Shown: positions 11,156 to 21,217, counted from the stretch's first letter. The stretch: DNA of 64,000 bases from Photobacterium ganghwense (GCF_003025595.1 NZ_PYMI01000006.1:62001-126000), one strand, 5' to 3'. The notes: a model not told the origin generated them from the letters alone. Made by a program: numbers and translations.

Positions 11156-12321
11156 GCTGCCACCTCCGCCGCTTTCTGGAAGGCCTGCGCCAAATCTGCA
11201 ATCAAATCTGCCGGGTCTTCCAGCCCCACAGACAACCGCAACAATGACGGCTTCAGCCCGGCCGCAGCCTGCGCTTCATCCGACATGGCGCGGTGGGTCA
11301 TGCTGGCCGGATGGCAAATCAGACTCTCCGTCCCGCCGAGAGACTCCGCCAGCGAGAAGCAGGTTAGCTCACGGACAAAGGTTTCCAGCTGTGCTTGAGA
11401 GCCTGCGATCTCAAAACTCAGCATAGCGCCAAATCCTTTCTGCTGCTGGAGGGCAATCTCATGCCCCGGGTGCGACGGCTGGCTAGGATGATAAATCTGT
11501 CCGACCAATGGCTGGGTTTGCAGAAATGCCAGAATCTGCGCGCTGTTTTCCTCATGCATCCGCATCCGTGGAGCCAACGTGCGCAGACCGCGCAGCGTCA
11601 GGTACGCATCAAACGGTGCGCCGGTAGCGCCGATACAGTTGGCCCACCATGCCAGGTGCTCCGCCTGCTCTTCTGATTTGGCGACCAGCACCCCGCCCAG
11701 CACATCAGAATGGCCGTTGATGTATTTGGTGGTGGAGTGCACAACAAAATTGGCGCCCAGCGCCAAGGGTTGCTGCAAGATAGGTGACAGGAAGGTGTTA
11801 TCGACCGCGACCAGCGCCCCGACTTTGTCGGCAGCGGCGCACAGCTCGGCAATATCCACGATCCGCAGTAGCGGGTTGGACGGCGTTTCCACCCACACCA
11901 GCTTAGGTTTCAGTGCCAGCGCCTCAGCCACCGCCTGCGGGTTGGTCTGATCCACGAAGCGGACCTGAAAATCGCCCTTTTCCGCCCGGGTATTGAACAA
12001 GCGGTAGGTCCCGCCATAGCAGTCATGCGGTGCCACAACCAAATCGCCCGGTCCCAGCAAGGCCGACACCAGCAAGTTAATCGCCGCAGTCCCGCAGTTC
12101 GTCACAATGGCACCGGCTCCGCCCTCTAGCTCCGCCAGTGCTTCTGCCAGCATATTGCGGGTTGGATTTCCGGAACGCGAATAGTCATACTGAGGCAGTT
12201 CGCCCAACTGGGGGAAACCATAGGTGGACGTCAGATAGATGGGTGGCACCACGGCATTAAACTGGGTGTCGGACTCAATGCCGGTTCGAACCGCGACGGT
12301 GGCAAGCTTCTTGTCACTCAT
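11152..12321 (-). CDS. metB: cystathionine gamma-synthase
   Basis: MetB is a PLP enzyme that joins O-succinylhomoserine and cysteine to form cystathionine. The 389-residue protein has the fold-type I PLP signature HSTTKYINGHSDVLGG, whose lysine (near residue 198) binds the cofactor, and ETPSNPLLRIVDI. It is the first gene of the metB-metL operon and divergent from metJ, with the MetJ operator in the 177-base gap. Cystathionine beta-lyases look similar; the operon with metL and the divergent metJ favour MetB. Confidence 0.95.
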   Translation of the reverse strand: MSDKKLATVAVRTGIESDTQFNAVVPPIYLTSTYGFPQLGELPQYDYSRSGNPTRNMLAEALAELEGGAGAIVTNCGTAAINLLVSALLGPGDLVVAPHDCYGGTYRLFNTRAEKGDFQVRFVDQTNPQAVAEALALKPKLVWVETPSNPLLRIVDIAELCAAADKVGALVAVDNTFLSPILQQPLALGANFVVHSTTKYINGHSDVLGGVLVAKSEEQAEHLAWWANCIGATGAPFDAYLTLRGLRTLAPRMRMHEENSAQILAFLQTQPLVGQIYHPSQPSHPGHEIALQQQKGFGAMLSFEIAGSQAQLETFVRELTCFSLAESLGGTESLICHPASMTHRAMSDEAQAAAGLKPSLLRLSVGLEDPADLIADLAQAFQKAAEVAA

Positions 12322-12389
12322 AGTTACTTTCCTTGTTGGGCGATTGCAGCTGAATAAACTTTACGCATCAACATAGCGGCTATCACAAA

Positions 12390-12421
12390 GGACGTCAACA
12401 CTTCTAGACGTCCATATGTCT
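12390..12421. promoter_or_regulatory. MetJ operator between metB and metJ
   Basis: Four consecutive 8-mers GGACGTCA, ACACTTCT, AGACGTCC and ATATGTCT form a tandem met-box array. It can serve both divergent genes, giving repression of metBL and autoregulation of metJ, as known in enterobacteria. Confidence 0.88.
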
Positions 12422-12498
12422 TTGCTTATGGCAGTAAATCCCGCTAAAATCCGTCTTAGTTCTATTACTTCAATTTAAAATCGCTGAGAAGGTTAAAA

Positions 12499-12816
12499 AT
12501 GGCAGAGTGGAATGGCGAATACATCAGTCCATACGCGGAACACGGTAAGAAAAACGAACAAGTAAAGAAAATTACAGTTTCGATCCCACTGAAGGTTCTG
12601 AAAATCCTGACCGATGAACGTACCCGTCGCCAGGTTAATAACTTACGTCATGCGACCAACAGTGAACTGCTGTGCGAAGCCTTCCTGCATGCCTACACCG
12701 GCCAGCCGTTGCCGACCGATGATGACATCCGTAAAGATCGCCCGGATGACCTGCCAGCGGAAGCCAAGGCCATCATGGATGAGAAAGGGATCAAGTACGA
12801 AGATATCAACGAGTAA
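12499..12816 (+). CDS. metJ: methionine repressor MetJ
   Basis: MetJ is a ribbon-helix-helix repressor that binds met boxes with S-adenosylmethionine as corepressor. The 105-residue protein begins [20 protein letters not shown], contains the DNA-contacting beta strand KKITVSIP (about residues 23-30), and ends in [12 protein letters not shown]. Length and sequence are those of the E. coli protein with few changes. A GAGAAGG ribosome site precedes the ATG. The two operators found here (metF and metB) are its expected targets. Confidence 0.98.
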   Translation: MAEWNGEYISPYAEHGKKNEQVKKITVSIPLKVLKILTDERTRRQVNNLRHATNSELLCEAFLHAYTGQPLPTDDDIRKDRPDDLPAEAKAIMDEKGIKYEDINE

Positions 12817-12864
12817 CCGTGCCCTCGCGGCGCCCACTCGCGACTGATTCCCCTGGCAGCAGCC

Positions 12865-12896
12865 ATAAAAAAACCAGCCCTCAGGCTGGTTTTTTC
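12865..12896. terminator. bidirectional terminator between metJ and malic enzyme
   Basis: AAAAAACCAGCC-ctca-GGCTGGTTTTTT is symmetric, with T runs on both strands, and separates two convergent genes. Confidence 0.92.
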
Positions 12897-12913
12897 GTTT
12901 CAGGCAGATGGAC

Positions 12914-14164
12914 TTACTTGTCTTCCATGTAACCCACTGGCATCGCGATCTGTGCCACGCCGGAGTCAATTGCCGCCTGAGCCACCGCTTTCGCAACGCG
13001 CGGCAGCAGACGTGGATCCATTGGTTTTGGAATGATGTACTCAGAACCGAACTCCAGTGACTGAGCACCCGCCGCTGCCACCACTTCCGCCGGTACCGGC
13101 TCTTTCGCCAGTTCACGAATCGCGTGTACTGCCGCCAGTTTCATCTCATCGTTGATTTCGCTGGCACGTACGTCCAGTGCACCACGGAAGATGAACGGGA
13201 AACAAATCACGTTGTTCACCTGGTTCGGGTAGTCAGAACGGCCTGTACCCATGATCAGGTCATCACGTACTGCGTGCGCCAGCTCCGGTTTGATTTCCGG
13301 ATCCGGGTTTGAACACGCAAAGACCACCGGCTTGTCAGCCATCAGTTTCAGTGCTTCAGGAGCCAGTAGATCCGGACCCGATACGCCCACAAAGATATCT
13401 GCGCCGTCAATCACGTCTTCCAGCGTACGCTTGTCAGTGTTGTTGGCAAACAGTTGTTTGTATTCGTTAATGTCATCACGACGAGTGTGGATCACGCCCT
13501 TGCGGTCGAGCATGTAGATCTTCTCACGCTGTGCGCCACACTTAATCAGCAGTTCCATACATGCTACCGCAGCAGCACCGGCACCCAGACAGACAATCAC
13601 CACCTCGCTGATGTCTTTGCCCTGCAGTTCCAGCGCATTCAGCATACCGGCTGCAGTAACAATAGCGGTACCGTGCTGATCATCGTGGAAAACCGGTACG
13701 TTACAACGCTCAATCAGGCGTTTTTCGATTTCAAAACAGTCTGGGGCTTTAATGTCTTCTAGGTTGATACCACCGAAGGTGTCAGCAATGTTGGCTACGG
13801 TATCAACGAACTCGTCGATAGTACGGTGTTTCACTTCGATATCGATGGAGTCCAGGCCAGCAAAACGCTTGAACAGCAGCGCTTTCCCTTCCATTACTGG
13901 CTTAGACGCCAGGGGACCCAGGTTACCCAGACCCAGAATGGCCGTACCGTTAGTAATAACAGCAACCATGTTGCCTTTGCCGGTGTACTTGTAAACATTC
14001 TCAGCATTCTGGGCAATTTCACGTACTGGCTCAGCAACGCCTGGGCTGTAAGCCAGCGCCAGATCTTCAACAGTGTTCGCTGGTTTACTCAGCTCAACAG
14101 AAATTTTGCCGGGAACAGGGTACGCGTGGTAATGGAGGGCTTGTTGGCGAAAATCTTCAGACAT
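12914..14164 (-). CDS. malic enzyme, short single-domain type
   Basis: The enzyme oxidatively decarboxylates malate to pyruvate. The 416-residue protein has the malic enzyme N-terminal domain (YSPGVAEPVREI, YTGKGNMVAVITNGTAILGLGN) and the NAD(P)-binding domain (CLGAGAAAVACMELL near residue 190). It lacks the phosphotransacetylase-like C-terminal half of the long MaeB enzymes. NADP preference cannot be read from sequence alone. It is a single gene between metJ and rpmE, as in V. cholerae. The family is often annotated maeB, but I leave the symbol blank because this short form differs from E. coli MaeB. Confidence 0.93.
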   Translation of the reverse strand: MSEDFRQQALHYHAYPVPGKISVELSKPANTVEDLALAYSPGVAEPVREIAQNAENVYKYTGKGNMVAVITNGTAILGLGNLGPLASKPVMEGKALLFKRFAGLDSIDIEVKHRTIDEFVDTVANIADTFGGINLEDIKAPDCFEIEKRLIERCNVPVFHDDQHGTAIVTAAGMLNALELQGKDISEVVIVCLGAGAAAVACMELLIKCGAQREKIYMLDRKGVIHTRRDDINEYKQLFANNTDKRTLEDVIDGADIFVGVSGPDLLAPEALKLMADKPVVFACSNPDPEIKPELAHAVRDDLIMGTGRSDYPNQVNNVICFPFIFRGALDVRASEINDEMKLAAVHAIRELAKEPVPAEVVAAAGAQSLEFGSEYIIPKPMDPRLLPRVAKAVAQAAIDSGVAQIAMPVGYMEDK

Positions 14165-14405
14165 AATGTTCAGGATCCTGAATAATAATAATGTTCAGTT
14201 CGTTGGAAACGCTAAATCATATGCGATAGCAGCAGAAAATCCTAGCACCGAACATCTGGTCGAGCCAAGGATTCCTGAGCGGATTAGTCAGGTTTGTTGT
14301 GAGCTATGATCCGTATCCGTAAAAATGGGTAATTTCTGTGTCACTACAGGGAAGGAAACGCTAACAGAATGTGACTGTTACAGGCTCAGGAAGGATCAAT
14401 GGGTA

Positions 14406-14438
14406 TAAAAAGGGGATGCCGAAGCATCCCCTTTTTTC
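14406..14438 (-). terminator. rho-independent terminator of rpmE
   Basis: On the minus strand AAAAAAGGGGATGC-ttcg-GCATCCCCTTTTT forms a GC-rich hairpin with a UUCG-type loop and a T run, 17 bases after the rpmE stop. The remaining bases between it and the malic enzyme start (about 240) show no gene. Confidence 0.92.
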
Positions 14439-14454
14439 GAAATTCAACGTGCAA

Positions 14455-14670
14455 TTACTTGCTAGACAGAGCGCCAAAACGCTTGTTGAATTTGTCGATA
14501 CGGCCACCAGTGCTCACTTGACGCTGTTTACCAGTGTAGAATGGGTGACACTTGTCGCATACGTCCAGGTTCAGAGCGTCTTTACCTAGAGTAGAGTTGA
14601 ATACGAAAGTGTTGCCGCAAGAACATTTAGCGTTCACAGCTGTGTATTCTGGGTGAATACCTTGTTTCAT
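14455..14670 (-). CDS. rpmE: 50S ribosomal protein L31, zinc-binding form
   Basis: L31 bridges the ribosomal subunits. The 71-residue protein starts [20 protein letters not shown] and has cysteines at 16, 18, 37 and 40 (CSC and CDKC), the zinc-ribbon ligands of the C+ form. Paralogues without cysteines replace it under zinc limitation through the Zur regulon; such a copy is not in this window. It is divergent from priA, the usual arrangement in gammaproteobacteria. Confidence 0.98.
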   Translation of the reverse strand: MKQGIHPEYTAVNAKCSCGNTFVFNSTLGKDALNLDVCDKCHPFYTGKQRQVSTGGRIDKFNKRFGALSSK

Positions 14671-14904
14671 GGGATAACCTCAAACATTTAAGGCCGTGTC
14701 GCTCTCCCGATCCTAAGCCGGGCACCACACGTCGTTAATAACAAACAGCGTATAGGTATGGCCAATACGCCAAATTCAGGCCGCGTATAGTAATCAATCA
14801 CGCCCTCCAAATCAACAGATACGCTCCTTTTTTCACCGCTTTGCCGCACCCGTGTTAGCAGGGTACACTTCTCTATCTTAGTACATGCTGATTTGCGGTT
14901 GATT

Positions 14905-17106
14905 ATGACGCCCAACATTGCCCGAGTGGCCCTTCCTGTCCCCCTCGATAAACAGTTTGATTACCTGATCAAACCCGGTCAGACACCGGTGGTCGGCGGG
15001 CGGGTCAAAGTGCCGTTCGGACGCCAGCATCTGGTGGGTATCGTCATGGCGATCAGCACGGAATCGGAGTGGCCGGTCGACCAACTCAAACCACTGAACA
15101 GCGTGCTGGATGGCGAGCCCCTGTGGCCGTCATCGCTGTTTAACCTGCTCTGCTGGGCCAGCCGGTACTACCAGTACCCACTCGGCGACACCCTCGCCAA
15201 CGCCATGCCGACTCTGCTGCGTAAAGGCCGCGAAGCGTCCCCGGCCAGCCTGAAAGTCTGGCAACTGACTCCGGCCGGTTATGATCAGCCCCTCAGTGCG
15301 CTGACACGGGCTCCGCGTCAGGTACAGGTCCTCAATGCCCTGCGCCAAGGCGAGGTCAGCCATGATGCTTTGCTCGCCGAGGACATCTCCGCGGCGACCC
15401 TGAAAACACTGAGCGAAAAAGGCTGGATCTTCGCATCGGAACAGCAACCGGCTGCGGCCGACTGGGCAGCGCATTTCGCCGTGACGGAAGAAAAACCCAA
15501 GCTCAATGAGGAGCAGGCACTGGCGATCGCGTCGGTGAACGCCAATCCCGATTTTGCCTGCTACCTGCTGGAAGGGGTCACCGGCTCAGGCAAAACCGAG
15601 GTCTACCTGAATCTGCTCGAACCGGTCCTGGCGGCCGGGAAACAGGCCCTGATCCTGGTCCCGGAAATCGGCCTGACCCCGCAGACCATTAACCGCTTCA
15701 AGCGACGTTTCAATGTTCCGCTGGAAACGATCCACTCCGGCCTGAACGACACCGAGCGCCTGTCGGCGTGGCTGGCCGGACGGGATAACCAGGCCGGGAT
15801 CATTATCGGCACCCGCTCTGCCCTGTTCACGCCGTTTGCCAACCTCGGCATCATTATTGTCGACGAAGAGCACGACGCCTCGTACAAGCAGCAGGACAGC
15901 CTGCGCTATCACGCCCGCGATCTGGCGGTGATGCGGGCCAGCCAGGGCAACATCCCCATTATTCTGGGCTCGGCAACACCGGCCCTTGAGACCCTGCACA
16001 ACGCCAAAAGCGGGAAATACCACCATCTTCACCTGACCCGCCGGGCCGGACACGCTCAGTCAGCCCGACACGGGGTGCTGGACGTTAAGGGACTGTATCT
16101 CGAAGCCGGGCTGTCAGCTCCGCTGATCGCCCAGATGCGCAAACACCTCACGGCCGGCAATCAGGTCATGCTGTTTCTCAACCGGCGCGGCTATGCCCCG
16201 GCGGTCATGTGCCATGAGTGTGGCTGGCTGGCGGAATGTAAACGCTGCGACGCCTACTACACCTATCACCAGCAAAGCGGCGAATTGCGCTGCCACCACT
16301 GTGCCACCCAGCGCCCGGTGATGCCGCAGTGCGGCAATTGTGGCTCGACCCAGTTGCATGCGGTCGGGGTCGGTACCGAGCAGCTCGAGCAACAACTGGC
16401 CACCCTGTTTCCCGACTACAAAACCGTGCGGATTGACCGAGACAGTACCCGCCGTAAAGGCAGCCTGGAAAATTACCTGGAAGCCATCCGCCGCAACGAA
16501 TACCAGATTTTGATTGGCACCCAGATGCTGGCAAAAGGCCACCACTTTCCGGACGTCACCCTGGTCGCCCTGATTGACGTTGACAGTGCCCTGTTCAGTA
16601 ACGATTTTCGGGCCAGCGAGCGGTTGGCCCAACTGTTTATCCAGGTCGCCGGACGCGCCGGGCGGGCCAGCAAGCCGGGCGAAGTGATCCTGCAAACCCA
16701 CCACCCGGAACACGCCCTGCTGCAGGCGCTGCTGTACAAAGGCTATGACCAGTTTGCCACCAGTGCCCTACAAGAGCGCAAACAGGCCTGGCTGCCGCCT
16801 TATACCTATCTGGCCCTGCTGCGCGCAGAAGCCCATGAGAATCATCAGGTCGAGCAGTTCCTGCAACAGATCCGGGGAATCTTTGAAGCCAGCCCGGTCT
16901 TTAACCAAGATACCCAGGTCATGGGCCCTAACCCGGCTCCGTTGGCTCGCCGGGCCGGGCGCTATCGCTGGCAACTGCTGATCCAGGCCCCCAGCCGAAA
17001 GGCCCTGCAGCAACTGCTATCCCTGGCCAAACCGGCGATTGGACTGTTGCCGCTGAGCAAGAAGATCCGCTGGTCGATCGATGTGGAACCTCAGGATTTA
17101 ACTTAA
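14905..17106 (+). CDS. priA: primosomal protein N' (replication restart helicase PriA)
   Basis: PriA recognises stalled or repaired replication forks and reloads DnaB. The 733-residue protein has the N-terminal 3'-DNA-binding domain, Walker A GVTGSGKTEVY near residue 225, the DEEH box near residue 315, and a zinc-binding insertion with paired cysteines (CHECGWLAECKRCD, then CHHC and CGNCGS) near residues 435-480. Helicase motifs GTQMLAKGHHFPDV and QVAGRAGRA follow. An in-frame TTG lies 12 bases upstream, but the ATG at 14905 gives the usual MTPNIARVALPVPL start. Confidence 0.97.
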   Translation: MTPNIARVALPVPLDKQFDYLIKPGQTPVVGGRVKVPFGRQHLVGIVMAISTESEWPVDQLKPLNSVLDGEPLWPSSLFNLLCWASRYYQYPLGDTLANAMPTLLRKGREASPASLKVWQLTPAGYDQPLSALTRAPRQVQVLNALRQGEVSHDALLAEDISAATLKTLSEKGWIFASEQQPAAADWAAHFAVTEEKPKLNEEQALAIASVNANPDFACYLLEGVTGSGKTEVYLNLLEPVLAAGKQALILVPEIGLTPQTINRFKRRFNVPLETIHSGLNDTERLSAWLAGRDNQAGIIIGTRSALFTPFANLGIIIVDEEHDASYKQQDSLRYHARDLAVMRASQGNIPIILGSATPALETLHNAKSGKYHHLHLTRRAGHAQSARHGVLDVKGLYLEAGLSAPLIAQMRKHLTAGNQVMLFLNRRGYAPAVMCHECGWLAECKRCDAYYTYHQQSGELRCHHCATQRPVMPQCGNCGSTQLHAVGVGTEQLEQQLATLFPDYKTVRIDRDSTRRKGSLENYLEAIRRNEYQILIGTQMLAKGHHFPDVTLVALIDVDSALFSNDFRASERLAQLFIQVAGRAGRASKPGEVILQTHHPEHALLQALLYKGYDQFATSALQERKQAWLPPYTYLALLRAEAHENHQVEQFLQQIRGIFEASPVFNQDTQVMGPNPAPLARRAGRYRWQLLIQAPSRKALQQLLSLAKPAIGLLPLSKKIRWSIDVEPQDLT

Positions 17107-17275
17107 AATGAACAATGCGACTCACGTCACATGCTGGATGAAATTAATGGTGTTTTAAGCATGTTTAATCCCCGGCAGACAGCCTACAATAACAGGCTCG
17201 CTGGTACAGGTATCAGCCCTGTTTGGCCATGATCCTCCAGCATGAGAGAGAAAAATAATAGAGAGGAACCCTAAT

Positions 17276-18283
17276 ATGGCGACAATGAAGGATGTTGCCC
17301 AGCTCGCCGGTGTGTCTACAGCCACGGTGTCCCGTGCCCTGATGAACCCGGAAAAAGTGTCAGCCTCAACAAGAAAAAAGGTTGAACAGGCTGTCATGGA
17401 CGCTGGCTATTCACCCAATTCACTGGCTAGGAATTTACGTCGCAACGAATCAAAAACCATCGTTACCATTGTCCCGGATATCTGTGACCCATATTTCACG
17501 GAAATTATTCGCGGGATTGAAGAAGCGGCGATGGAACACGGTTACCTGGTGCTGCTGGGCGACAGCGGACAGCAGAAAACCCGGGAAAATTCATTTGTTA
17601 ATCTGGTCTTTACCAAACAAGCTGACGGGATGCTGCTACTCGGCACGGATCTGCCGTTTGATGTCAGTAAACCGGAACAGAAAAACCTGCCGCCAATGGT
17701 GATGGCCTGCGAATTTGCCCCTGAGCTGGAGCTGCCAACTGTCCATATCGATAACCTGACCGCTGCGTTTGAAGCGGTGAACTACTTAACCCAGATGGGC
17801 CATAAGCGTATCGCTCAGATCGCCGGACCGGATTCTGCCGCTTTGTGTCAGTTCCGTAATCAGGGTTACCAGCAGGCCATGCGCCGTGCTGGAGTGGAGC
17901 TGAACCCGGCCTACACCGTCAAGAGCGATTTCACCTTTGCCGGTGGCGCCCGTGCGGTAACAGCCCTGCTGTCGATGCCGGAGCCTCCGACCGCTCTGCT
18001 GTGCCACAATGATGTGATGGCCATTGGTGCCATGCAGCAAGCCAAACGTCTCGGTTTCCGGGTTCCGCAGGATCTGTCAATTGTCGGTTTCGATGATATT
18101 CAGTTTGCGGAATACTGCGATCCACCTCTGACGACGGTGTCCCAGCCTCGCTATGAAATCGGCCGTCAGTCCATGCTGATGCTGCTGGATATTCTCAAAG
18201 GCAAAGACATCGCCTCCGGCTCCCGCCTGCTGGATGCCAAACTGGTGATTCGCGAGAGCGCCGCCCCACCAGCGAACGCCTGA
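17276..18283 (+). CDS. cytR: CytR, LacI-family nucleoside regulator
   Basis: CytR represses nucleoside uptake and catabolism genes together with CRP and is induced by cytidine. In Vibrio it also affects competence and chitin genes. The 335-residue protein has the LacI helix-turn-helix MKDVAQLAGVSTATVSRAL at residues 4-22 and hinge region, then a periplasmic-binding-protein-like effector domain. CytR is assigned over other LacI members by the MATMKDVAQLAGVSTATVS start and the conserved priA-cytR-ftsN order. Confidence 0.93.
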   Translation: MATMKDVAQLAGVSTATVSRALMNPEKVSASTRKKVEQAVMDAGYSPNSLARNLRRNESKTIVTIVPDICDPYFTEIIRGIEEAAMEHGYLVLLGDSGQQKTRENSFVNLVFTKQADGMLLLGTDLPFDVSKPEQKNLPPMVMACEFAPELELPTVHIDNLTAAFEAVNYLTQMGHKRIAQIAGPDSAALCQFRNQGYQQAMRRAGVELNPAYTVKSDFTFAGGARAVTALLSMPEPPTALLCHNDVMAIGAMQQAKRLGFRVPQDLSIVGFDDIQFAEYCDPPLTTVSQPRYEIGRQSMLMLLDILKGKDIASGSRLLDAKLVIRESAAPPANA

Positions 18284-18295
18284 TCGCTGTCAATA

Positions 18296-18322
18296 TGAGC
18301 TTATGTTTTGCACATAAGCTCA
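18296..18322 (+). other. hairpin just after cytR
   Basis: TGAGCTTATG and CATAAGCTCA form a perfect 10-bp stem with a 7-base loop, 12 bases after the cytR stop. It is not followed by a T run, so it is a 3'-end or processing hairpin rather than a standard terminator. Confidence 0.5.
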
Positions 18323-18438
18323 CAAAACTTCTGCGCCTGGCTGTAAGGCTTCGAATCATAACGCGTTCAGGGTCTGGTCAGTTATGGCGCAAGTTTGTAA
18401 CATAGGCCCATTGTCCATCCGAATAAACCAGCAGCATC

Positions 18439-19095
18439 GTGGCTACAAAAGATTACGTTAAACGCGGTCGTGCCCCCAAGAAACCGGCACGAAACAGTCG
18501 CAAAGCCCCGCCAAGTAGCGGGTTTCCAGTGAAGTGGGCCACCATTGCCCTGATTTTGGTGGCCGGGTTGGGCTATGGACTTTATTTCCTGTCGACCTCC
18601 CCAGCCCCCGCGCATTCTCAGGCAACCCAGCAGACGCCGCCTCCGGCCCCGTCTAAGCCCAAACCGCCTGAACCAAAGCCGACACCAAAACCGGAAGTAA
18701 AACCTGAAGTAAAACCGATCACCAAACCGGTAGTGCAGCCCAAACCGACTCCGGAGGCCAAAACGCTGCCGCCGAAGCCGGAAGAAAAATGGCGCTACAT
18801 TGAAGAACTGGAAAATAAAGAAATACAGGTCGAAGCGAAGAAAGAGCAGGTCCCGACCCGCCCTTATCTGATGCAGTGTGGTGCTTACCGCAGCCAAAGT
18901 CAGGCCGAAGAGCGCAAAGCGATGATCGCGTTCCAGGGGCTGACTAGCCAGATAAAGATCAGTCAGGGTGAAAAAGGTACCTGGTACCGCGTGATTCTGG
19001 GGCCGTATCCGCAAAAGCGTAAAGCCGAGAGCGATCGCAACCAGCTGCGCCGGGTCGGCATCGAGCCGTGTGCCATCTGGTTCTGGGAGTCCTGA
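18439..19095 (+). CDS. ftsN: cell division protein FtsN
   Basis: FtsN is the late divisome protein that activates septal peptidoglycan synthesis. The 218-residue protein has a short cytoplasmic tail beginning MATKDYVKRG, one membrane helix at about residues 33-51, a long Pro/Lys/Glu linker with PKPEVKP-like repeats (about 57-120), and a C-terminal SPOR domain (about 145-218) that binds denuded glycan at the septum. It starts with GTG at 18439; this start matches the conserved cytoplasmic tail. It lies between cytR and hslV, as in E. coli. Confidence 0.94.
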   Translation: MATKDYVKRGRAPKKPARNSRKAPPSSGFPVKWATIALILVAGLGYGLYFLSTSPAPAHSQATQQTPPPAPSKPKPPEPKPTPKPEVKPEVKPITKPVVQPKPTPEAKTLPPKPEEKWRYIEELENKEIQVEAKKEQVPTRPYLMQCGAYRSQSQAEERKAMIAFQGLTSQIKISQGEKGTWYRVILGPYPQKRKAESDRNQLRRVGIEPCAIWFWES

Positions 19096-19171
19096 GCACT
19101 AGGCTCAGTGTCTCCGGCCAGCCGTTTTTCCCTGCTTGTATCAGGTTTGCCCTGTGCGGCAGAACATGCAC

Positions 19172-19204
19172 AGAAAAAGGATGCCCCGGCATCCTTTTCT
19201 TTTT
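19172..19204 (+). terminator. rho-independent terminator between ftsN and hslV
   Basis: AAAAGGATGC-cccg-GCATCCTTTT with a following T-rich stretch ends the ftsN transcript, so hslVU needs its own promoter. Confidence 0.85.
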
Positions 19205-19210
19205 CCGCCC

Positions 19211-19239
19211 TTGAAACCACCGTCCCCCACCCCCAGATC
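19211..19239 (+). promoter_or_regulatory. sigma-32 heat-shock promoter of hslVU
   Basis: CTTGAAA (19211-19217), a 14-base spacer and CCCCAGAT (19232-19239) match the RpoH consensus CTTGAAA-N(13-15)-CCCCATNT. It lies 52 bases before the hslV start and just after the ftsN terminator, exactly where the E. coli hslVU heat-shock promoter sits. Confidence 0.85.
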
Positions 19240-19291
19240 GTCAGGTATACCCAAACCGGCAGCAGCCGGAAAGACTCAAAGAGGTAACACC

Positions 19292-19819
19292 GTGACAACT
19301 ATCGTATCTGTTCGTCGAAACGGTAAAGTCGTTATCGCCGGTGATGGCCAGGTTTCCCTGGGCAACACAGTTATGAAAGGTAACGCTCGCAAAGTGCGCC
19401 GTTTATATAACAACAAAGTGCTTGCAGGTTTTGCAGGCGGCACAGCGGATGCCTTCACTCTATTCGAACGTTTCGAGCGTAAGCTGGAAATGCACCAGGG
19501 CCACCTGCAAAAAGCGGCGGTGGAACTGGCTAAAGACTGGCGGACAGATCGTATGCTGCGCCGCCTGGAAGCCCTATTGGCGGTAGCCGATGAAACCGGC
19601 TCACTGATCATCACCGGTAACGGTGACGTGGTTCAGCCTGAGCACGACCTAATTGCCATTGGCTCAGGCGGTAACTTTGCCCAGGCCGCGGCCATTGCGC
19701 TGCTGGAAAACACCGATTTGGGCGCCCGCGAAATTGCCGAGAAGGCCCTGAACATTGCGGGTGACATCTGTGTGTTCACCAACCATTTCCACACCATCGA
19801 AGAGCTCGACACAAAATAA
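19292..19819 (+). CDS. hslV: HslV peptidase subunit of HslUV protease
   Basis: HslV forms the proteolytic double hexamer of the ATP-dependent HslUV (ClpYQ) protease. The protein starts at GTG 19292 after an AGAGGTAA ribosome site. Removal of the initiator methionine exposes Thr in [11 protein letters not shown], the N-terminal nucleophile of proteasome-type peptidases. The open frame extends 52 codons upstream, but that part overlaps the promoter and terminator and would block the catalytic Thr, so it is rejected. The length is 175 residues. hslU follows after 11 bases. Confidence 0.97.
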   Translation: MTTIVSVRRNGKVVIAGDGQVSLGNTVMKGNARKVRRLYNNKVLAGFAGGTADAFTLFERFERKLEMHQGHLQKAAVELAKDWRTDRMLRRLEALLAVADETGSLIITGNGDVVQPEHDLIAIGSGGNFAQAAAIALLENTDLGAREIAEKALNIAGDICVFTNHFHTIEELDTK

Positions 19820-19830
19820 GGGAAGCGGCC

Positions 19831-21162
19831 ATGTCTGAAATGACTCCTCGCGAAATCGTCCATGAACTTGACCGCCACATCATCGGTCAGGACAAAGCCA
19901 AGCGTGCAGTTGCGATCGCGCTGCGTAACCGCTGGCGTCGTATGCAGCTGCCGGAAGAGCTGCGCGTTGAAGTAACCCCGAAAAATATCCTGATGATCGG
20001 TCCGACGGGTGTGGGTAAAACAGAAATTGCCCGCCGCCTGGCCAAGCTGGCTAACGCGCCGTTTATCAAAGTAGAAGCCACCAAGTTCACCGAAGTCGGC
20101 TACGTCGGCAAAGAAGTCGAAACCATTATCCGTGATCTGACGGATGTGGCGGTCAAAATGACCCACCAGCAGGCGATGGAAAAAGTACGTTTCCGCGCTG
20201 AAGAGCTGGCCGAAGACCGCATTCTGGATGTGCTGCTGCCACCGGCCCGTGACGCCTGGGGCCAGAACGAGTCCAGCGACAACAACTCTGCCACCCGCCA
20301 GTCTTTCCGTAAAAAACTGCGTGAAGGCAAGCTGGATGACAAAGAGATCGAAATCGATGTCGCTGCGCCGCAAATGGGCGTAGAGATCATGGCCCCTCCT
20401 GGTATGGAAGAGATGACCAACCAGCTGCAGGGCATGTTCCAGAACCTGGCCGGCAACACCACCAAAAAGCGTAAGATGAAAATCAAGGACGCGATGAAGG
20501 CGGTAACAGAAGATGAGGCCTCCAAGCTGGTTAACCATGACGAGCTGAAAGATCAGGCCATCTTTGCGGTGGAAAACCACGGTATCGTGTTCCTGGATGA
20601 AATCGACAAGATTTGTAAGCGCGGTGAAACGTCAGGTCCTGATGTGTCTCGCGAAGGGGTCCAGCGTGACCTGCTGCCACTGGTTGAAGGCAGCACGGTC
20701 TCAACCAAGCACGGCATGGTTCGTACCGACCACATCCTGTTCATCGCCTCAGGCGCGTTCCAGGTTGCCAAACCGTCAGATTTGATCCCAGAGCTGCAAG
20801 GCCGTCTGCCAATTCGCGTTGAGCTGGAAGCCCTGACCAGCCATGACTTCAAGCGCATCCTGACTGAGCCGAATGCCTCGCTGACCGAGCAGTACAAAGC
20901 CCTGATGGCGACCGAATCCGTGAACATTGAGTTCGATGAAAGCGGGATCAGCAAGCTGGCTGAAGCGGCCTGGCAGGTTAACGAGCGTACCGAGAACATC
21001 GGTGCCCGTCGCCTGCACACCGTGATGGAGCGCCTGATGGAAGAGCTGTCTTTCGATGCGACGGAAAGAAACGGTGAGAAAGTGTTGATTGACGATGCTT
21101 ACGTCACAGCCCGTCTGGGTGAACTGGTCGATGATGAAGATCTGAGCCGTTTCATCCTGTAA
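19831..21162 (+). CDS. hslU: HslU ATPase subunit of HslUV protease
   Basis: HslU is the AAA+ unfoldase that feeds substrates to HslV. The 443-residue protein has Walker A GPTGVGKT at residues 57-64, Walker [10 protein letters not shown] near residue 250, an intermediate I-domain rich in charge between them, and the C-terminal tail EDLSRFIL that docks into HslV and activates it. Co-transcribed with hslV under the heat-shock promoter. Confidence 0.98.
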   Translation: MSEMTPREIVHELDRHIIGQDKAKRAVAIALRNRWRRMQLPEELRVEVTPKNILMIGPTGVGKTEIARRLAKLANAPFIKVEATKFTEVGYVGKEVETIIRDLTDVAVKMTHQQAMEKVRFRAEELAEDRILDVLLPPARDAWGQNESSDNNSATRQSFRKKLREGKLDDKEIEIDVAAPQMGVEIMAPPGMEEMTNQLQGMFQNLAGNTTKKRKMKIKDAMKAVTEDEASKLVNHDELKDQAIFAVENHGIVFLDEIDKICKRGETSGPDVSREGVQRDLLPLVEGSTVSTKHGMVRTDHILFIASGAFQVAKPSDLIPELQGRLPIRVELEALTSHDFKRILTEPNASLTEQYKALMATESVNIEFDESGISKLAEAAWQVNERTENIGARRLHTVMERLMEELSFDATERNGEKVLIDDAYVTARLGELVDDEDLSRFIL

Positions 21163-21183
21163 GTTTCTTCCGGCTGATTCTGC

Positions 21184-21217
21184 AAACGGTGCCATAAGGC
21201 ACCGTTTTTTTGTTTTT
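21184..21217 (+). terminator. rho-independent terminator of hslVU
   Basis: AAACGGTGCC-ataa-GGCACCGTTT followed by a long T run. Confidence 0.93.

Noticed and set aside
19136..19291. 52-codon upstream extension of hslV
   Set aside because: It would overlap the ftsN terminator and heat-shock promoter and would bury the N-terminal catalytic threonine.
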